A stretch of 64,000 nt of DNA, taken from contig NC_088319.1 in assembly GCF_910592395.1 (NCBI RefSeq), positions 8,122,001-8,186,000 on the forward strand, read 5' to 3'. The notes under the pieces were generated by a model. That model worked only from the letters and a program-made list of their open reading frames with translations, was not told the origin of the DNA and made no database searches. How positions within the stretch are numbered: position 1 is the stretch's first letter; each line of letters starts with the position of its first letter. Position numbers and translations under genes: made by a program. The DNA is from Lineus longissimus (Eukaryota; Nemertea; Pilidiophora; Heteronemertea; Lineidae). Positions 1 to 11,500 of the stretch are shown here, piece by piece.

Positions 1-782
1 CTCAAACTGAACTATTTTCGTGTATGAGACAAGACCACTAATGAATATTCATAGGTTGGAGGCCTATCAATTAGACGAGTGCATGTTTTTTACTCTCAAG
101 TACATATTTGGAGAGGTATTGAAAAAATATTTGCTGTGGCAAGCCTACAGATATAAATAAATTGTTTGGTAAAAAAAATAATTTTGAATTTTGACAACCT
201 GGCCTGGGGGGTTCAAATTTGGAGTGAAAATGGCCGAAATGGGTAAAAATGTCCACTTGTGTCAAACTTGTCAATTAAAAAAAAAAATTCCGTGGTCAAT
301 CACCAATTTAAATCGCACCAGTTACTCGCAAGACTAACCCGTATATCATATCCGAATTTCAGTATCACAACTCCACGCATTATTTGATGCGTCGCGTCAA
401 ACATTGACAATTTAACTGCTAAAAGGCTTAAAAATCAATTGTGGTCTTGTCTCGTATTACAACCGCGTGCTGATTGGTTTATTACAGATGCGTGACCTGC
501 AAGGGGTTGTTTACAAACAGAGGTATACAATGCTGTACAAAAAAGTACACTGATGTACACAAAACTCAATTATTGGAGGAATTCAGTAACCTAACTTCGC
601 TTGAGTTATGAAAACATGTTTTTAACCATATTCCAAGCAACAGTTCAAATTTATTTGTTTTAGACTCTGAATAAGGAGGAAAATAATCACAAAAGTTGAG
701 AGTATCAATTTGGTCACATGGCACATGGTTATGACTTTTGAACACCCACTTACCTAGTTGTCCCGAGAGGGGCGCCACTGTC
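1..782. other. left flank, no supported gene
   Basis: AT-rich sequence without a convincing gene. On the minus strand a good splice-donor match (GTAAG) reads off the plus-strand CTTAC at 749-753. The sequence before it on that strand (754-782) would have continued into 27023 onward before the BEL insertion, so a minus-strand exon may have been cut here. I see no protein similarity that supports it. Confidence 0.3.
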
Positions 783-1093
783 TGTAAGTTTTTGGAGGCT
801 GCCCGTCTTAAGACAACCATTTATAATTCAAATTTCGCGCCTTCAAGAACTTTGCTCTTCTTCAGTACTGGAGGCTGTCCAGATTGGCGCTAGCATGGCG
901 GGTCAAGCACTCTGCACACACATTTTTGACAAGATGATGAAAATAGAAGAATTGTAACGTTTACCAGGGCAAAAAACAGTTTTTGATCCTTGGAAGGACT
1001 TGTAAGGTGAAGAAGTATTAAAGAGAAGAGTTTATTCAAGAAACCCAAGGAGTTCAGCTAGAATTTTGTCCGAGAAGAAGTAGAGAATTTACA
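783..1093 (+). repeat. 5' LTR of the BEL/Pao element
   Basis: It starts TGTAAGTTTTTGG and ends GAATTTACA. It pairs along its whole length with 26709-27017. The target copy CTGTC lies immediately upstream. Confidence 0.9.
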
Positions 1094-1105
1094 GTAGGGA
1101 TAGAA

Positions 1106-4100
1106 ATGAGGCAGGCCGAGGTGATTGCGGAGCAGCGCTTGTTGGAGATAGAGCAGGAAGCCACACTAGCTAGAAAGAATGCCGAGGTGATCTGCGAAAG
1201 AAACCGCACCCAGTTGGAACTTACGCGTAGGGCTTAAGAGGCAAAGCTCAAGTTGGTCGATGATGCTGGGTCGACATCTGCTAGTGAAGACTCGAGGGCC
1301 AATGGCTTCAACGGTGAAGAAGAAGATGCTGATCAATGCTTATGGGGAAAACGGAGATCCCCAGGAAGCCAAGAGATGTGGTCTCAGGTTTTGACGTCAT
1401 TTTGTCTGAAGGTCAGTCACACGGTCAGATGTTGTCGTCATACGATCACCAGATGTTGTCATCACAAGGTCGCTAGATGTCGTCCTCATGCCACCAGATG
1501 CCGTCAAATGGCCACCACGAGAGGTCGCGATCAAGGTCAGGAGTTGCTGTCATCACAGGGTGGGAAGCCGTTGCCTGAAGGTCAGTCACACGGTCAGATG
1601 TTCTCGTCATACGATCACCTGATGTTGTCATCACAAGGTCGCCAGATGTCGTCCACATGCCACCAGATGCCGTCAAATGACGAGAGGTCGCGAGGACAGG
1701 AGTTGCTGTCATCACAGGGTGGGAAGCCGTTGCCTGAAGGTCAGTCACACGGTCAGATGTTGTCGTCATACGCTCCACAGATGTTGTCATCACAAGGTCA
1801 CCAGATGTCGTCCTCATGCCACCAGATGCCATCAAATGGCTACGACGAGAGGTCGCGAGGTCAGGAGTTACTGTCATCTGAGGGTGGGAAGCCGTTGCCT
1901 GAAGGTCAGTCACACGGTCAGATGTTGTCGTCATACGATCACCAGATGTTGTCATCACAAGGTCGCCAGATGTCGTCCTCATGCCACCAGATGCCATCCA
2001 ATGGCCACGACGAGAGGTCGCGAGGTCAGGAGTTGCTGTCATCACAGGGTGGGAAGCCGTTGCCTGAAGATCAGTCACACGGTCAGATGATGTTGTCATA
2101 CGATCACCAGATGTTGTCATCACAAGGTCGCCAGATTTCGTCCACATGCCACCAGATGCCGTCAAATGGCCACGTTGTCATCACAAGGTCGCCAGATGTC
2201 GCCCTCATGCCACCAGATGCTGTCAAATGGCTACGACGAGAGGTCGCGAGGTCAGGAGTTGCTGTCATCTCAGGGTGGGAAGCCGTTGCCTGAAAGTCAG
2301 TCACACGGTCAGATGTTGTCGTCATACGATCACCAGATGTTGTCAACACAAGGTCGCCAGATGTTGTCCTCATGCCACCAGATGCCGTTATATGGCATCC
2401 ACGAGAGGTCGCGAGGTCAGGAGTTGCTGTCATCACAGGGTGGGAAGCCGTTGCCTGAAGGTCAGTCACACGGTCACCAGATGTTGCTGCCAGAAGGTCA
2501 CCAGATGTCGTCCACATGTTACCAGATGTCGTCAAATTGCCACAACGAGAGGTTGCCGAGGTCAGGATTTGCTGTCATCACAGGGTGGGAAGCCGTTGCC
2601 TGAAGGTCAGTCACATGGTCAGATGTTGTCGTCATACGATCACCAGATGTTGTCATCACAAGGTCGCCAGATTTCGTCACATGTCACCAGATGCCGTCAA
2701 ATGGCCACGTTGTCATCACAAGGTCGCCAGATGTTGCCCTCATGCCACCAGATGCTGTCGAATGGCTACGACGAGAGGTCGCGAGGTCAGAAGTTGCTGT
2801 CATCTCGGGGTGTGAAGCCGTTGCCTGAAAGTCAGTCACACGGTCACCAGATGTTGTCCTTGGAAGGTCGCCAGATGTCATCCACATGCCACCAGATGCC
2901 GTCAAATGGCCACAACGAGAGGTTGCCGGGTCAGGAGTTGCTGTCATCTCAGGGTGTGAAGCCATTGCCTGAAAGTCAGTCATACAGGCACCATATGTTG
3001 TCCTCAGAAGATCGCAAGATGTCGCCCAGCTGTAACCAGCCGCCAGATCTGGAGCAGTCAACTCGTCAAGCTGTGGGTGGGAAGCCATCAGATGGTTACC
3101 AGAGGTCTTTAAATCGGACAAATATGAGCCAACGTAGTGGGAGCCAAACCAGTACGAGCCAACATGGTGGGAGCCAGAACAGTATGAGCCAGTTCAACAT
3201 GGAGGCCGAGATGGTTGCTCACCTTCGCAACTTGCAAAATAGACTGGAGCTGCCAAAGCCAGAGATCAAAGGATTCAGTGGTGATCCACTGGACTTTGCC
3301 AGATTCGAAATGGCGTTGAATCCAGCACCCAGACCAAAGCTGAATTGTACCAAAACCTGAGAAAATATTGCACAGGAGCAGCTTGCGAGGCGATCAAGTA
3401 ATTCGATATGTTACCGCCGGATACTGCATATGATGAAGCTACTCAGGAGTTGTGGCGTCGATTCGGTCAACCTCACCTGACCACTCACGAATTTCACCAG
3501 AGGCTACAGAAGACAGCAGAGATCAGATATGGAGAACGCGGAGATCTCAAGAAGTTTGCTGACGTACTGGAAACAGTTGAGATATAACTGAGAAGCTTAG
3601 GAAAACAGTCTGCTCTAGATCACTCTGAGTATCTGCTGGAGATAGTCGGCAAGTTGACATTGTCAGACAGAAGATCATGGCTGAAGAAGACTGCTAGGAT
3701 CAGGGACACGGGCAGAGATGTTACCTTTAAAGATGTTGTAGTCTTTGTCAAGGATTTAGCATGCCAGGTCAACGACACTGAATTTGCAATGCTGCTGGAT
3801 AAGAAGAAGGGAGGCGACGACAAGAGGCAGAATACTAGCAAGAAGACGACGGGTGAGAAGCCTGGTTTAAAGGTGTACTTCACTTCCGATAAGACAACCA
3901 ATGCTGCAGTTAAGTCGAATGATGCATCCAAGAAGAAACGAGGAACAAAACAGAAGGAACAGCCCTCATCAACTAGAAGGGAAACTTCAGCAGGAAGGAA
4001 GATCGAGTCGTCCGATGAAAATCTCAAGAAATGTTTATGTCAGGGAGCGCCGCATGCATTGTGGAAGTGCACTGAGTTTAAAGCCAAGCCATACAAGCAG

Positions 4101-4290
4101 CAGCATAAAGTTATCAAGAGACGGAATGTGTGCTTCAACTGTCTTGAGTGTGGATGAGAAGCTGCCTCACTCTGGTGTTGCAAAATGCCCTTTGCCTAAG
4201 GAGTGCCGAGTCAAGGGATGCAGAACAGACAGGAAACATCACACGTTGTTTCACTTCGATGAAAGGCAGAGAAGGGAAGATGACGCTGAT
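1106..4290 (+). pseudogene. BEL/Pao gag, interrupted
   Basis: The capsid/nucleocapsid gene of the BEL element. An ATG at 1106 opens a charged, coiled-coil-like N terminus typical of BEL gag and meets an in-frame TAA at 1235-1237, after which the same frame continues. A long minisatellite (about 1400-3030) follows. Then comes the conserved region around 3230-3340 (LPKPEIKGFSGDPLDFARFE), which resembles the DUF1759 part of BEL gag, with further stops and frame changes near 3360-3600. From 3650 the frame is open again. The zinc-finger region (Cys-rich, with CRVKGCRTDRKHHTLFH near 4207-4250) is split across two frames at about 4145-4160. The gene is clearly non-functional. The family is assigned from motif order and the paired LTRs. 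Confidence 0.75.
1400..3030 (+). repeat. minisatellite inside BEL gag, about nine units
   Basis: A unit containing GGGTGGGAAGCCGTTGCCTG recurs near 1559, 1720, 1882, 2047, 2272, 2439 and 2586, with variants near 2808 and 2952, plus a partial unit at about 1404. Spacing is mostly 144-167 bp, with two longer steps of about 222-225 bp. The repeat encodes Ser/Gln/Met/His-rich peptide (for example GQELLSSQGGKPLPEGQSHG) in one frame and stays open in several frames on both strands, so most ORFs called here are shadows. Confidence 0.9.
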
Positions 4291-6638
4291 GCTGAGGTAC
4301 ACTGCTCTGATGTTAAGGAGAATGTTTATTTCCCGGCTTTTCCTTTTCTTGTCCGCTCTCCAGTAACAGGTAAAACAGTACAAGTATGGGCGGGAATTGA
4401 CTCATTTTCCTCTGCCTGCTTTTGTGACAAGGAATTACTTGGAGAGTTGGACCTCACAGAAGATGATGAGCCCATGCTCTTGAATACAATGCATGGTGCG
4501 ATGACTGGGATGAGTACCAGAGTCGAGCTCGTCGAAACAGGATTAAATGATGACGTTAATTCCAAGATCACCCTGAAGGACGTTCATTCATGGGACAAAC
4601 TGCCCATAGGAGAAAAGCATAAGCCGGTCAGTTTGGGAACAATACGATCATCTCAGGGAGGTGCCCATATCATCAGCACCAAAGCAGCATGTGAGATTGT
4701 TAGTGGGGAGCGATGTTCCAGAAGCTCATAGACAACTCGAGTGGAAGCCAGGACCTGAAGAAGGAGACCCAGCTGCTGTTAGGTACATCTGGGGATGGAC
4801 CCTGTTAGGAGAAGCTTCACTTGGGGAGTCAAGCTGCAACTTTATCTCAGAGTCAGAGGATCAGGATTATGAAGCCCTGGATCAAAAGCTGATAGAGATG
4901 GCAGAGTTTGAGTACGTGGGAACCAAGCATGATTTTCAAAAGCCCATGTCAGCTGAGGATGTCAAGGCTAGGAAGATATTCGAAGAGGGAACCTACTTCT
5001 GTGACCAACACTACTATGTACCAATACCATTGAAAGAATCTCACGTCAATATGCCTAACAATAGAACGTTAGCGCAGAACAGGCTGATGTCAGTAAAGAA
5101 AAAGCTCATGGCGGGGAGGCTGATAGCAGAATCCAAGACAGAGTATCAGGCTTACTGCGAAATATTCAACGATTATCGGAAGAAAGGCTATATCAGGATG
5201 ATACCTCCAGATGAGATAGAGACAGATGAAGTTGTCAACTACGTACCATTCCATCACGTCGAGACATCACTGGAATCTGTTACGCTTTCTTTGGTTTGAA
5301 GATAATAATCTCAATGGCGAAGTCGTGGAGTTTCAACCTGTCCATAACTTCTTTGGAGGAAAGCATGCTCCGGAAAATGCAGGATATGCATTGCGAAAAA
5401 CCTGTAAGGATAATGCCGAGAAATACCTGCCAGAGGTCGTCAAGACAGGATTGCGCAACTGTTATGTAGATGACATATTGAAATCAGCCAGCCCAAAGAT
5501 AGCTAGGATTATAATCGAGCAGATCTTCGACTTACTGGATGAAGGAGGTTTCACATTAGCAAAATGTGTGGTAAACGACTCGATATTACTCCAGTTCGTG
5601 ACAAATGAGAGGCGAGCACCTTCGATGCAGGCTGTAGAGTTCGGACAATCCTCAACTAGCCAAGATCACCAGGACAGGGTTCTTGGGGTTGGATGGGATG
5701 TGGCGGAGGACGCATTTGTATTCCAAATGAGGAAGAAGGAGCGCCCACTCACGAGACGAGGTCTGCTGGGCTACGTCGCGTCAATGTTTGACCCCGAGGG
5801 AGCGATTGCACTGGTGACTCTGGAACCAAAACAGATTCTACAGAGAATGACGAGAGGGACTGGGATGGGACGATCAATTGCCAAGTGAGGCCAAGGCAGT
5901 TAGGACACGGCTCAAGTCCCTGGATAAGCTTGGTAGTGTGAAAAGACCAAGAAACACAGCACCAAAAGGAGCGAAGATAGCCAGATGTGAGTTACATGCA
6001 TTTTCGGATGGATCTGAAACTGGATATGGCTATGTACTTTTCGCAAGGTACATAACTGAAGAAGATGAAATCCATGTCAGTTTCCTGGTGGGAAAAGCTT
6101 TGGTTACGCCACAGAAGACTAAGACTATCCCTAGGATCGAGTTGCAAGCAGCATTACTGTCCATGAGAGCTATCGAATTTGTAGTACATGTACAGCAGAC
6201 TGATGTGAAATGGGGTGAAATATACCAATGGATAGACAGTACAGCAGTTTTGGCTATGTTGAAGAACCAGAGCAGGCGATTCTTACCGTATTGCGCCAAC
6301 AGGCTGCACGAAATCCGAGAGCTACAACAGAAATTGAGAATCCAAATCAGGCATGTTCCTGGCCCACAGAATTAACTGACATCTGCAGTCGGGGACTGAC
6401 GGTTGAGAAGTTTCTCCAATGCCAAGAATACTACAGTGGACCAGGATTTCTGAGCGAGTCACCAGAGAGTTGGCCAATGTGCCCTGCTATTGCACCCCTA
6501 GAGCCAGACGATCCAGAATTGAAACAAGATGCTACTGTAATGGCAGTCGAGAGATGTCAGCCTGACATTGAATTCCAGTCATCTGATGCTCAAGAATCCA
6601 CACAGGGACCTACTGTAATGGCAATTGTGAGAGGCCAG
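4290..6638 (+). pseudogene. BEL/Pao pol 5' part: protease region, RT, RNase H
   Basis: Reverse transcriptase and RNase H part of the BEL polyprotein, in pieces. Near 4320-4400 there is a retropepsin-like stretch (AGIDSFSSACFC) in the expected place, with the usual catalytic DTG-type motif changed. 4661-5299 carries the DUF1758-to-RT linker and the start of RT. Around 5275-5300 a block of the RT palm is missing or out of frame. 5300-5880 holds the catalytic CYVDDILKSA motif. 5880-6375 is RNase H-like (HAFSDGSETGYGYV, RIELQAALL, WIDSTAVLAML). The frame ends in the tether region before integrase (ICSRGLTVEKFLQCQ; PESWPMCP) and is cut at 6638 by the Harbinger-like insertion. The gene continues at 24239. 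Confidence 0.8.
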
Positions 6639-6655
6639 GGTCCGTATTCACAAAG

Positions 6656-6855
6656 TGTGGTGTCCCGAGCGACCCCAGTCTGTCTTCGGCCCGTGTTGCG
6701 GCCGGGGCGAAAACGGTGCATTGTTGTTGTTATTGTAGTCGACGGGCGAGACGAGACAATAAAGTACGAGTTGAATTAAAGCCGATTTGCAAGTTCATTA
6801 GTTCACTATATCATGTATATCGAGTACCAAAGAAGGCAAATCAAAGGACATTACA
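6656..6855 (+). repeat. 5' LTR of Gypsy element 1
   Basis: It starts TGTGGTGTCCCGAGCG and ends AAAGGACATTACA. It contains AATAAAG (a likely poly(A) signal) about two-thirds of the way along. The base sequence matches the 3' copy at 13883-14082. Confidence 0.93.
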
Positions 6856-7531
6856 GTGGTGACAGCGTATAGGATTTAAAAAGAACCCAAATTAAAATTT
6901 GAGGGCAGGAATGGTTGTGTCATCGCGCTCGGTTGCCGCGCTCGACCCGCGTATTGTGATGCAATGCATGTAAACATAATGGGAGACCACAGCTAGATTT
7001 GTCCTGTTTGTGCCGTCAAATACAATGAAGCAACGCGTATAGAAACTTGCTTACGGTAATTTAGCATGTGTACATGATGTGTAAGCTAGTTAAAGACTCG
7101 TGACAGCAAAAATAGAGCCGAAAACTGCGTTTGTAATTGTACATGCGTTCGTATTGACCAACCCATGCTCGTTTTTGTACGGAGGCCGGTTGCGGTTAGG
7201 ACAAACTGTTTTTGAACCCCATGCTTGTTTTTGTACGGAGGCCGGTTAGGGTGAACTGTTTTTGATATTATTATGCACTGTTCTGAAATCGTGGTGACCT
7301 AAGTTTCCGAAGTGAGTTCGATACGCTGGCATGTCGTCACAGATACATTGATAGTAGTATAGTGTGTCAGTGGGGAGCAGATTATTGCAAGATCAATAAA
7401 TAAATTTTGGTCAGGTTAAGTCCACTGAGCTGTGGTTGCAGGCCTATTTTGTGGGAGTTCACAAGTCTGAAGGGTTTATTTTTGGAGACAGAAAGTGTGT
7501 TCTGTTAGAAAGTAGGTCTATTAGTGTGATT
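6856..7531 (+). other. Gypsy 1 leader
   Basis: Untranslated leader between the LTR and the gag ATG. The first bases after the LTR (TGGTGACAGCG) occupy the primer-binding position, but I could not match them to a particular tRNA. At 7165-7262 a roughly 50-bp motif (GTTTTTGTACGGAGGCCGGT) occurs twice in tandem. Confidence 0.6.
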
Positions 7532-8584
7532 ATGGATACTCCAATAGGACGTGGAAGGGGGGCGACTACCCCGAGGCAACTGATGAGGCCAGGTGGAACC
7601 CCAAAAGGGGCAGAGGCTAATCCTGATGCTATGACAGAATTTTTGGAAACATTCACCAACCTGATGAGGACCAAAATGGGGCCAGAAACAGTGAAGGCAA
7701 CTACAGCTTCAACCACCGCCGTAAATGTGAAAATTCAGGCACCGAAAAATTTCCAGTTAAATCAAAACTTCCGAATTTGGCTGGAAAGGTTTGACAACTT
7801 TGTGAAGTTAGCCAAGATCCCTGATGAACAGCGTCGGGAACAACTCCTTTCAAGACTAGAACATCAGGCTTATGTTGCGGTCAACAATTTACACCTGGAG
7901 GAAAGCCTATCCTACGAGGATTTTTGTACTCGACTAATGAAGCGATTTCATAATACCTCAAGGGAGGATTACAAGTTACAGATGAGAGCCAGAGTACAGC
8001 GTGGAAATGAAACATACGAGACTTTCTCAGATGCCCTCCAAGAACTTGCCCTTAACGCGTACCCAAGTAGTGGGTTCGAACTACAACAAGAAATGGCCCT
8101 TGACCAGTTTCTTCTCGGAGTTACAGCAGAAGATGCAGTCAAACAGCAGCTGCTAATGAGTTCACCCGCCACCCTGAGCGAGGCCATTCGCAAGGTTAGG
8201 CAACTAGAGGCAGCCCAACTAGTGATGAAAAAGGGGGCAAGTGAGTCGAGCCAGCAGGAGGTGGCCAAGCCAAAACAGAAAGTGGCGAGCGTTGCGCCAA
8301 AGCCGGCGGAGAACTCCGATATGTCCGATATGTCAAAGGTATTAGAATTGTTGAGCACCATGAATGAGAGAATCTTGCGATTGGAAGGCCAAAAGGGAAA
8401 CCACAGTACCAGTAAGGGAGATGGTTGCAAAACCTGCGGCGGTGATCACAGATTTCGGCGATGCCCTCAAAACGAGTGTTTCATATGCCACTTGAAAGGC
8501 CACATTTCCAAAGATTGCCCCAACAAGCAGGGAAACGAGGCGGCGGGATTGTCGGGGGGCAGCACAGTCCCGAAGAAGCAGTAG
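7532..8584 (+). CDS. gag: Gypsy 1 Gag
   Basis: Structural capsid/nucleocapsid protein of about 350 aa. The first in-frame ATG is at 7532 (MDTPIGRGRG); the open frame extends upstream only through non-ATG codons. The middle has the Ty3/Gypsy retrotransposon Gag fold region (FRIWLERFDNFVKLAKIPDE; SYEDFCTRLMKRFHN; RVQRGNETYETFSDALQELA). The C terminus has two zinc knuckles: CKTCGGDHRFRRCP (CX2CX3HX4C) and CFICHLKGHISKDCP (CX2CX4HX4C). The last 124 bases overlap pol in the -1 frame, with a slippery GGGAAAC at 8530-8536. No stop interrupts the frame. Confidence 0.92.
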   Translation: MDTPIGRGRGATTPRQLMRPGGTPKGAEANPDAMTEFLETFTNLMRTKMGPETVKATTASTTAVNVKIQAPKNFQLNQNFRIWLERFDNFVKLAKIPDEQRREQLLSRLEHQAYVAVNNLHLEESLSYEDFCTRLMKRFHNTSREDYKLQMRARVQRGNETYETFSDALQELALNAYPSSGFELQQEMALDQFLLGVTAEDAVKQQLLMSSPATLSEAIRKVRQLEAAQLVMKKGASESSQQEVAKPKQKVASVAPKPAENSDMSDMSKVLELLSTMNERILRLEGQKGNHSTSKGDGCKTCGGDHRFRRCPQNECFICHLKGHISKDCPNKQGNEAAGLSGGSTVPKKQ

Positions 8585-11500
8585 TGGCCCCACATGTAGA
8601 TTCCGTTGTCCAAGAAGAAAACAAGGTTAGCCCGGCAGAAAATTCAACATTGGTGGAGAATTCAATGTTGAACCCCAAGGCGACAGTGTTTGAGCCCAAG
8701 CCTGGGCATTCACACGTCACTATTGGGAGTATACAGCTGGCTGACAGCAGCCTCTATTTGAGTGGTAAAGTAAACGACCAGTCAACTTCCATGCTTTTGG
8801 ATACTGGAGCAGCAGTAACATTGATCAGTAGTGATTTATGGGACCGTCTCGATTCGGCCAAGAAAACCCTTGAACCTGCAATGGGATCCCTGATGTCAGC
8901 CACCAAGGAAGACTTGCACATTATGGGGATGGTTGATGCCGATTTACAGATTGGATCCAATGTTTACTGTCATCCAGTGGTGGTGGTCAAGAAGCTATGC
9001 CACTCGTGTCTTTTGGGAAGCGACTTCTTTGCAAAGCACCAGTGTACCATTCGATATGAAAGTGCTACATTGGAGGTTGGCAATGAAGAAATCCCATTGC
9101 GTCACCAAAGAGATGAACTTAAGATTTGTCGAGTCATCCTTGGGCGATCTGTGAAGATCCCAGCACAGACTGAGATGATTGTGCCAGGAAAACTTGCTAG
9201 GGGAGGTGAAGCTAGTCATCTGACACCAGGAATGATTGAAGCAAAAAGGGGCCCGACATCGTTCACGACAGGGCGTACTTTGGTGAAGTCAAACCATGGC
9301 AAACTCCCCATTCGTGTGGCCAATTTCACAGATAGCCCTATTAGGATGAGGACCAATCAGACATTGGGATGGTTTCACCCAGTCACAGAAATAAGTGGAC
9401 ATCAGGACGACAAACATGTAGGGGCCAGGGAGAATGGAGAGGAACAGGAACACTTGGCTGCAGCTGATATAGCAGCAACCAGTGCTGGGACGCTTTGTAC
9501 CCCAGACCCTGTATACTCTCCCATACTCGGACAGGGACACTTGGCTGCAGCTTCCATAGCAGTAACCAGTGTTGAGACGCCTTGTACCCCAGACCCTGTC
9601 CAATCTCCTTTGCAATCAGAAAGACTTGGAAAACTGTTGAAAAAATTGGAAATAGACGAGATAGATCTGACTGGGTCACAGCGTGCCACGCTGATTTCCC
9701 TCATAGCGGAATATCAGGATATTTTCTCAATGGATGATCTGGATATTGGGCACACCACAGTGGTTGAACATCGGATAAACACCGGAGATGCTGTCCCGAT
9801 AAAGCAGAGGCCGCGGAGGGTACCACCCCACCAACAACATTTTGTTGATGAGACAACCAAAGACCTCTTGGACAAAAATCTCATAAAGGAGTCTACTGGA
9901 CCATGGAGCTCGCCTATCGTACTGGCTAAGAAGCATGATGGGAGTTTTCGCCTATGTGTAGACTACCGAAAGCTAAATGAGTGCACTGTGAAGTCAGCAC
10001 AACCACTGCCAAGAATAGATGATACACTTGGAGGACTGGCTGGGTCCTGTTGGTTCAGCAGCCTTGATTGTGCCAGTGGCTACTGGCAAGTGGGCGTGGC
10101 TCCCGAGGATCGAGAGAAAACAGGATTTGTGACAGGAGTTAAGCAATATGAGTGGTTGGCCATGCCATTTGGTCTGACTGGAGCCCCAGCAACTTTTACC
10201 AGGCTCATGAACATCGTGCTAGGGGGGGTAGAGTACTGTCTCGTGTATTTGGATGACATAATCGTACATACACCATCGTTTGACCGGCATATTCAGCAGT
10301 TACGAGAGGTTTTTGAGCGCCTCAGGAAGGCCAACATGAAGTTGAAGCCAGTGAAGTGTAAGTTGCTGCGACGGAGTCTGAAATGGTTGGGACATGTTGT
10401 GTCCAAGGACGGGATCGCCACTGACTCTGAAAAGATACGTCAGGTCCAAGAATGGCCAACTCCAAAGGATGTGGGTGAAGTAAGATCTTTCATGGGCTTG
10501 GCTGTATATTATCAAAAGTATGTCAAGAACTACTCAGAGATAGCAGCCCCACTTCACCAGTTGACTGGAAAGAATGCAATTTTCGAATGGACAGAAGCCT
10601 GTGAACAGTCATTTTCCAAACTGAAGAAAACATTGATTGAGGCACCAGTCTTAGCATACCCTGACTTCTCCGAAGATGCGGGTCTCTTTGTCTTGGACAC
10701 TGATGCCAGTGACTTTGCTGTAGGTGCCGTTTTGTCCCAGCGTCAAGAAGATGGCTCTGAAAGGGTGATCGCATATGGCAGCAAGAGTTTGCAAGGTGGA
10801 GAAAATAATTACTGCACCACACGGCGGGAAATGTTAGCTCTCGTGAAATTTGTTAAGCATTTCAGGTACTTTCTCCTGGGAAAAAGGTTCTTGGTCCGAA
10901 CAGATAACATTGCGCTCCGTTGGCTGCTTAATTTCAAAGACCCATCCGGACAGGTGGCCAGATGGCTCGAGTGCCTAGCCGAGTTCGATTTTAAGATTGA
11001 ACATCGTGCAGGAAGGCTACACGGGAATGCTGATGCCCTGTCTAGAAAGCCCAGTAGAGTCAGACAACATGGAGATTGCCCATCATGTGGGCCCACTGAC
11101 AAAAAGAGAATCGATCAGCAAACGCCAATGGACAGAAAAACTCAGTCGGTGAACCTAGCAAGTGTAGCAGTGACCCAGGCAAAACCAAGTGCAAAGTCCA
11201 AGCCACAGAGAAAAGTACCAACCCTAGTGGAACTGCCTATGGATTGGACCGCTGAGAAAATTGGACAAGCTCAGGTCAATGACCCTGAAATCAACGAAGT
11301 TTATCAGCATGTCCTTTCCAAAGAGACAATAATTCCACAAAGTGTTTTGCAAGGATGCAGTACTCGGACACGGGCAGTTTGGGCCCAGAGACAATTGTTG
11401 GAACTAGAGGAGGGAGTTTTGTATTTCAAGTCTCCGGATCAGTCAACCCAAAGCCGTTTGGTTCTCCCAGTAGCATTGATAAAGCCAGTCTTAGTTCAAG

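Noticed and set aside
566-820. 84-codon minus-strand ORF as a gene
   Set aside because: It crosses the BEL LTR boundary at 783, so part of it is LTR sequence.
1473-2535. Long minus-strand and alternative-frame ORFs in the gag minisatellite
   Set aside because: They are by-products of a repeat unit without stops in several frames; no independent start context or family.
6856-6873. Assigning a tRNA to the Gypsy 1 primer site
   Set aside because: TGGTGACAGCG does not match a primer tRNA I can name.
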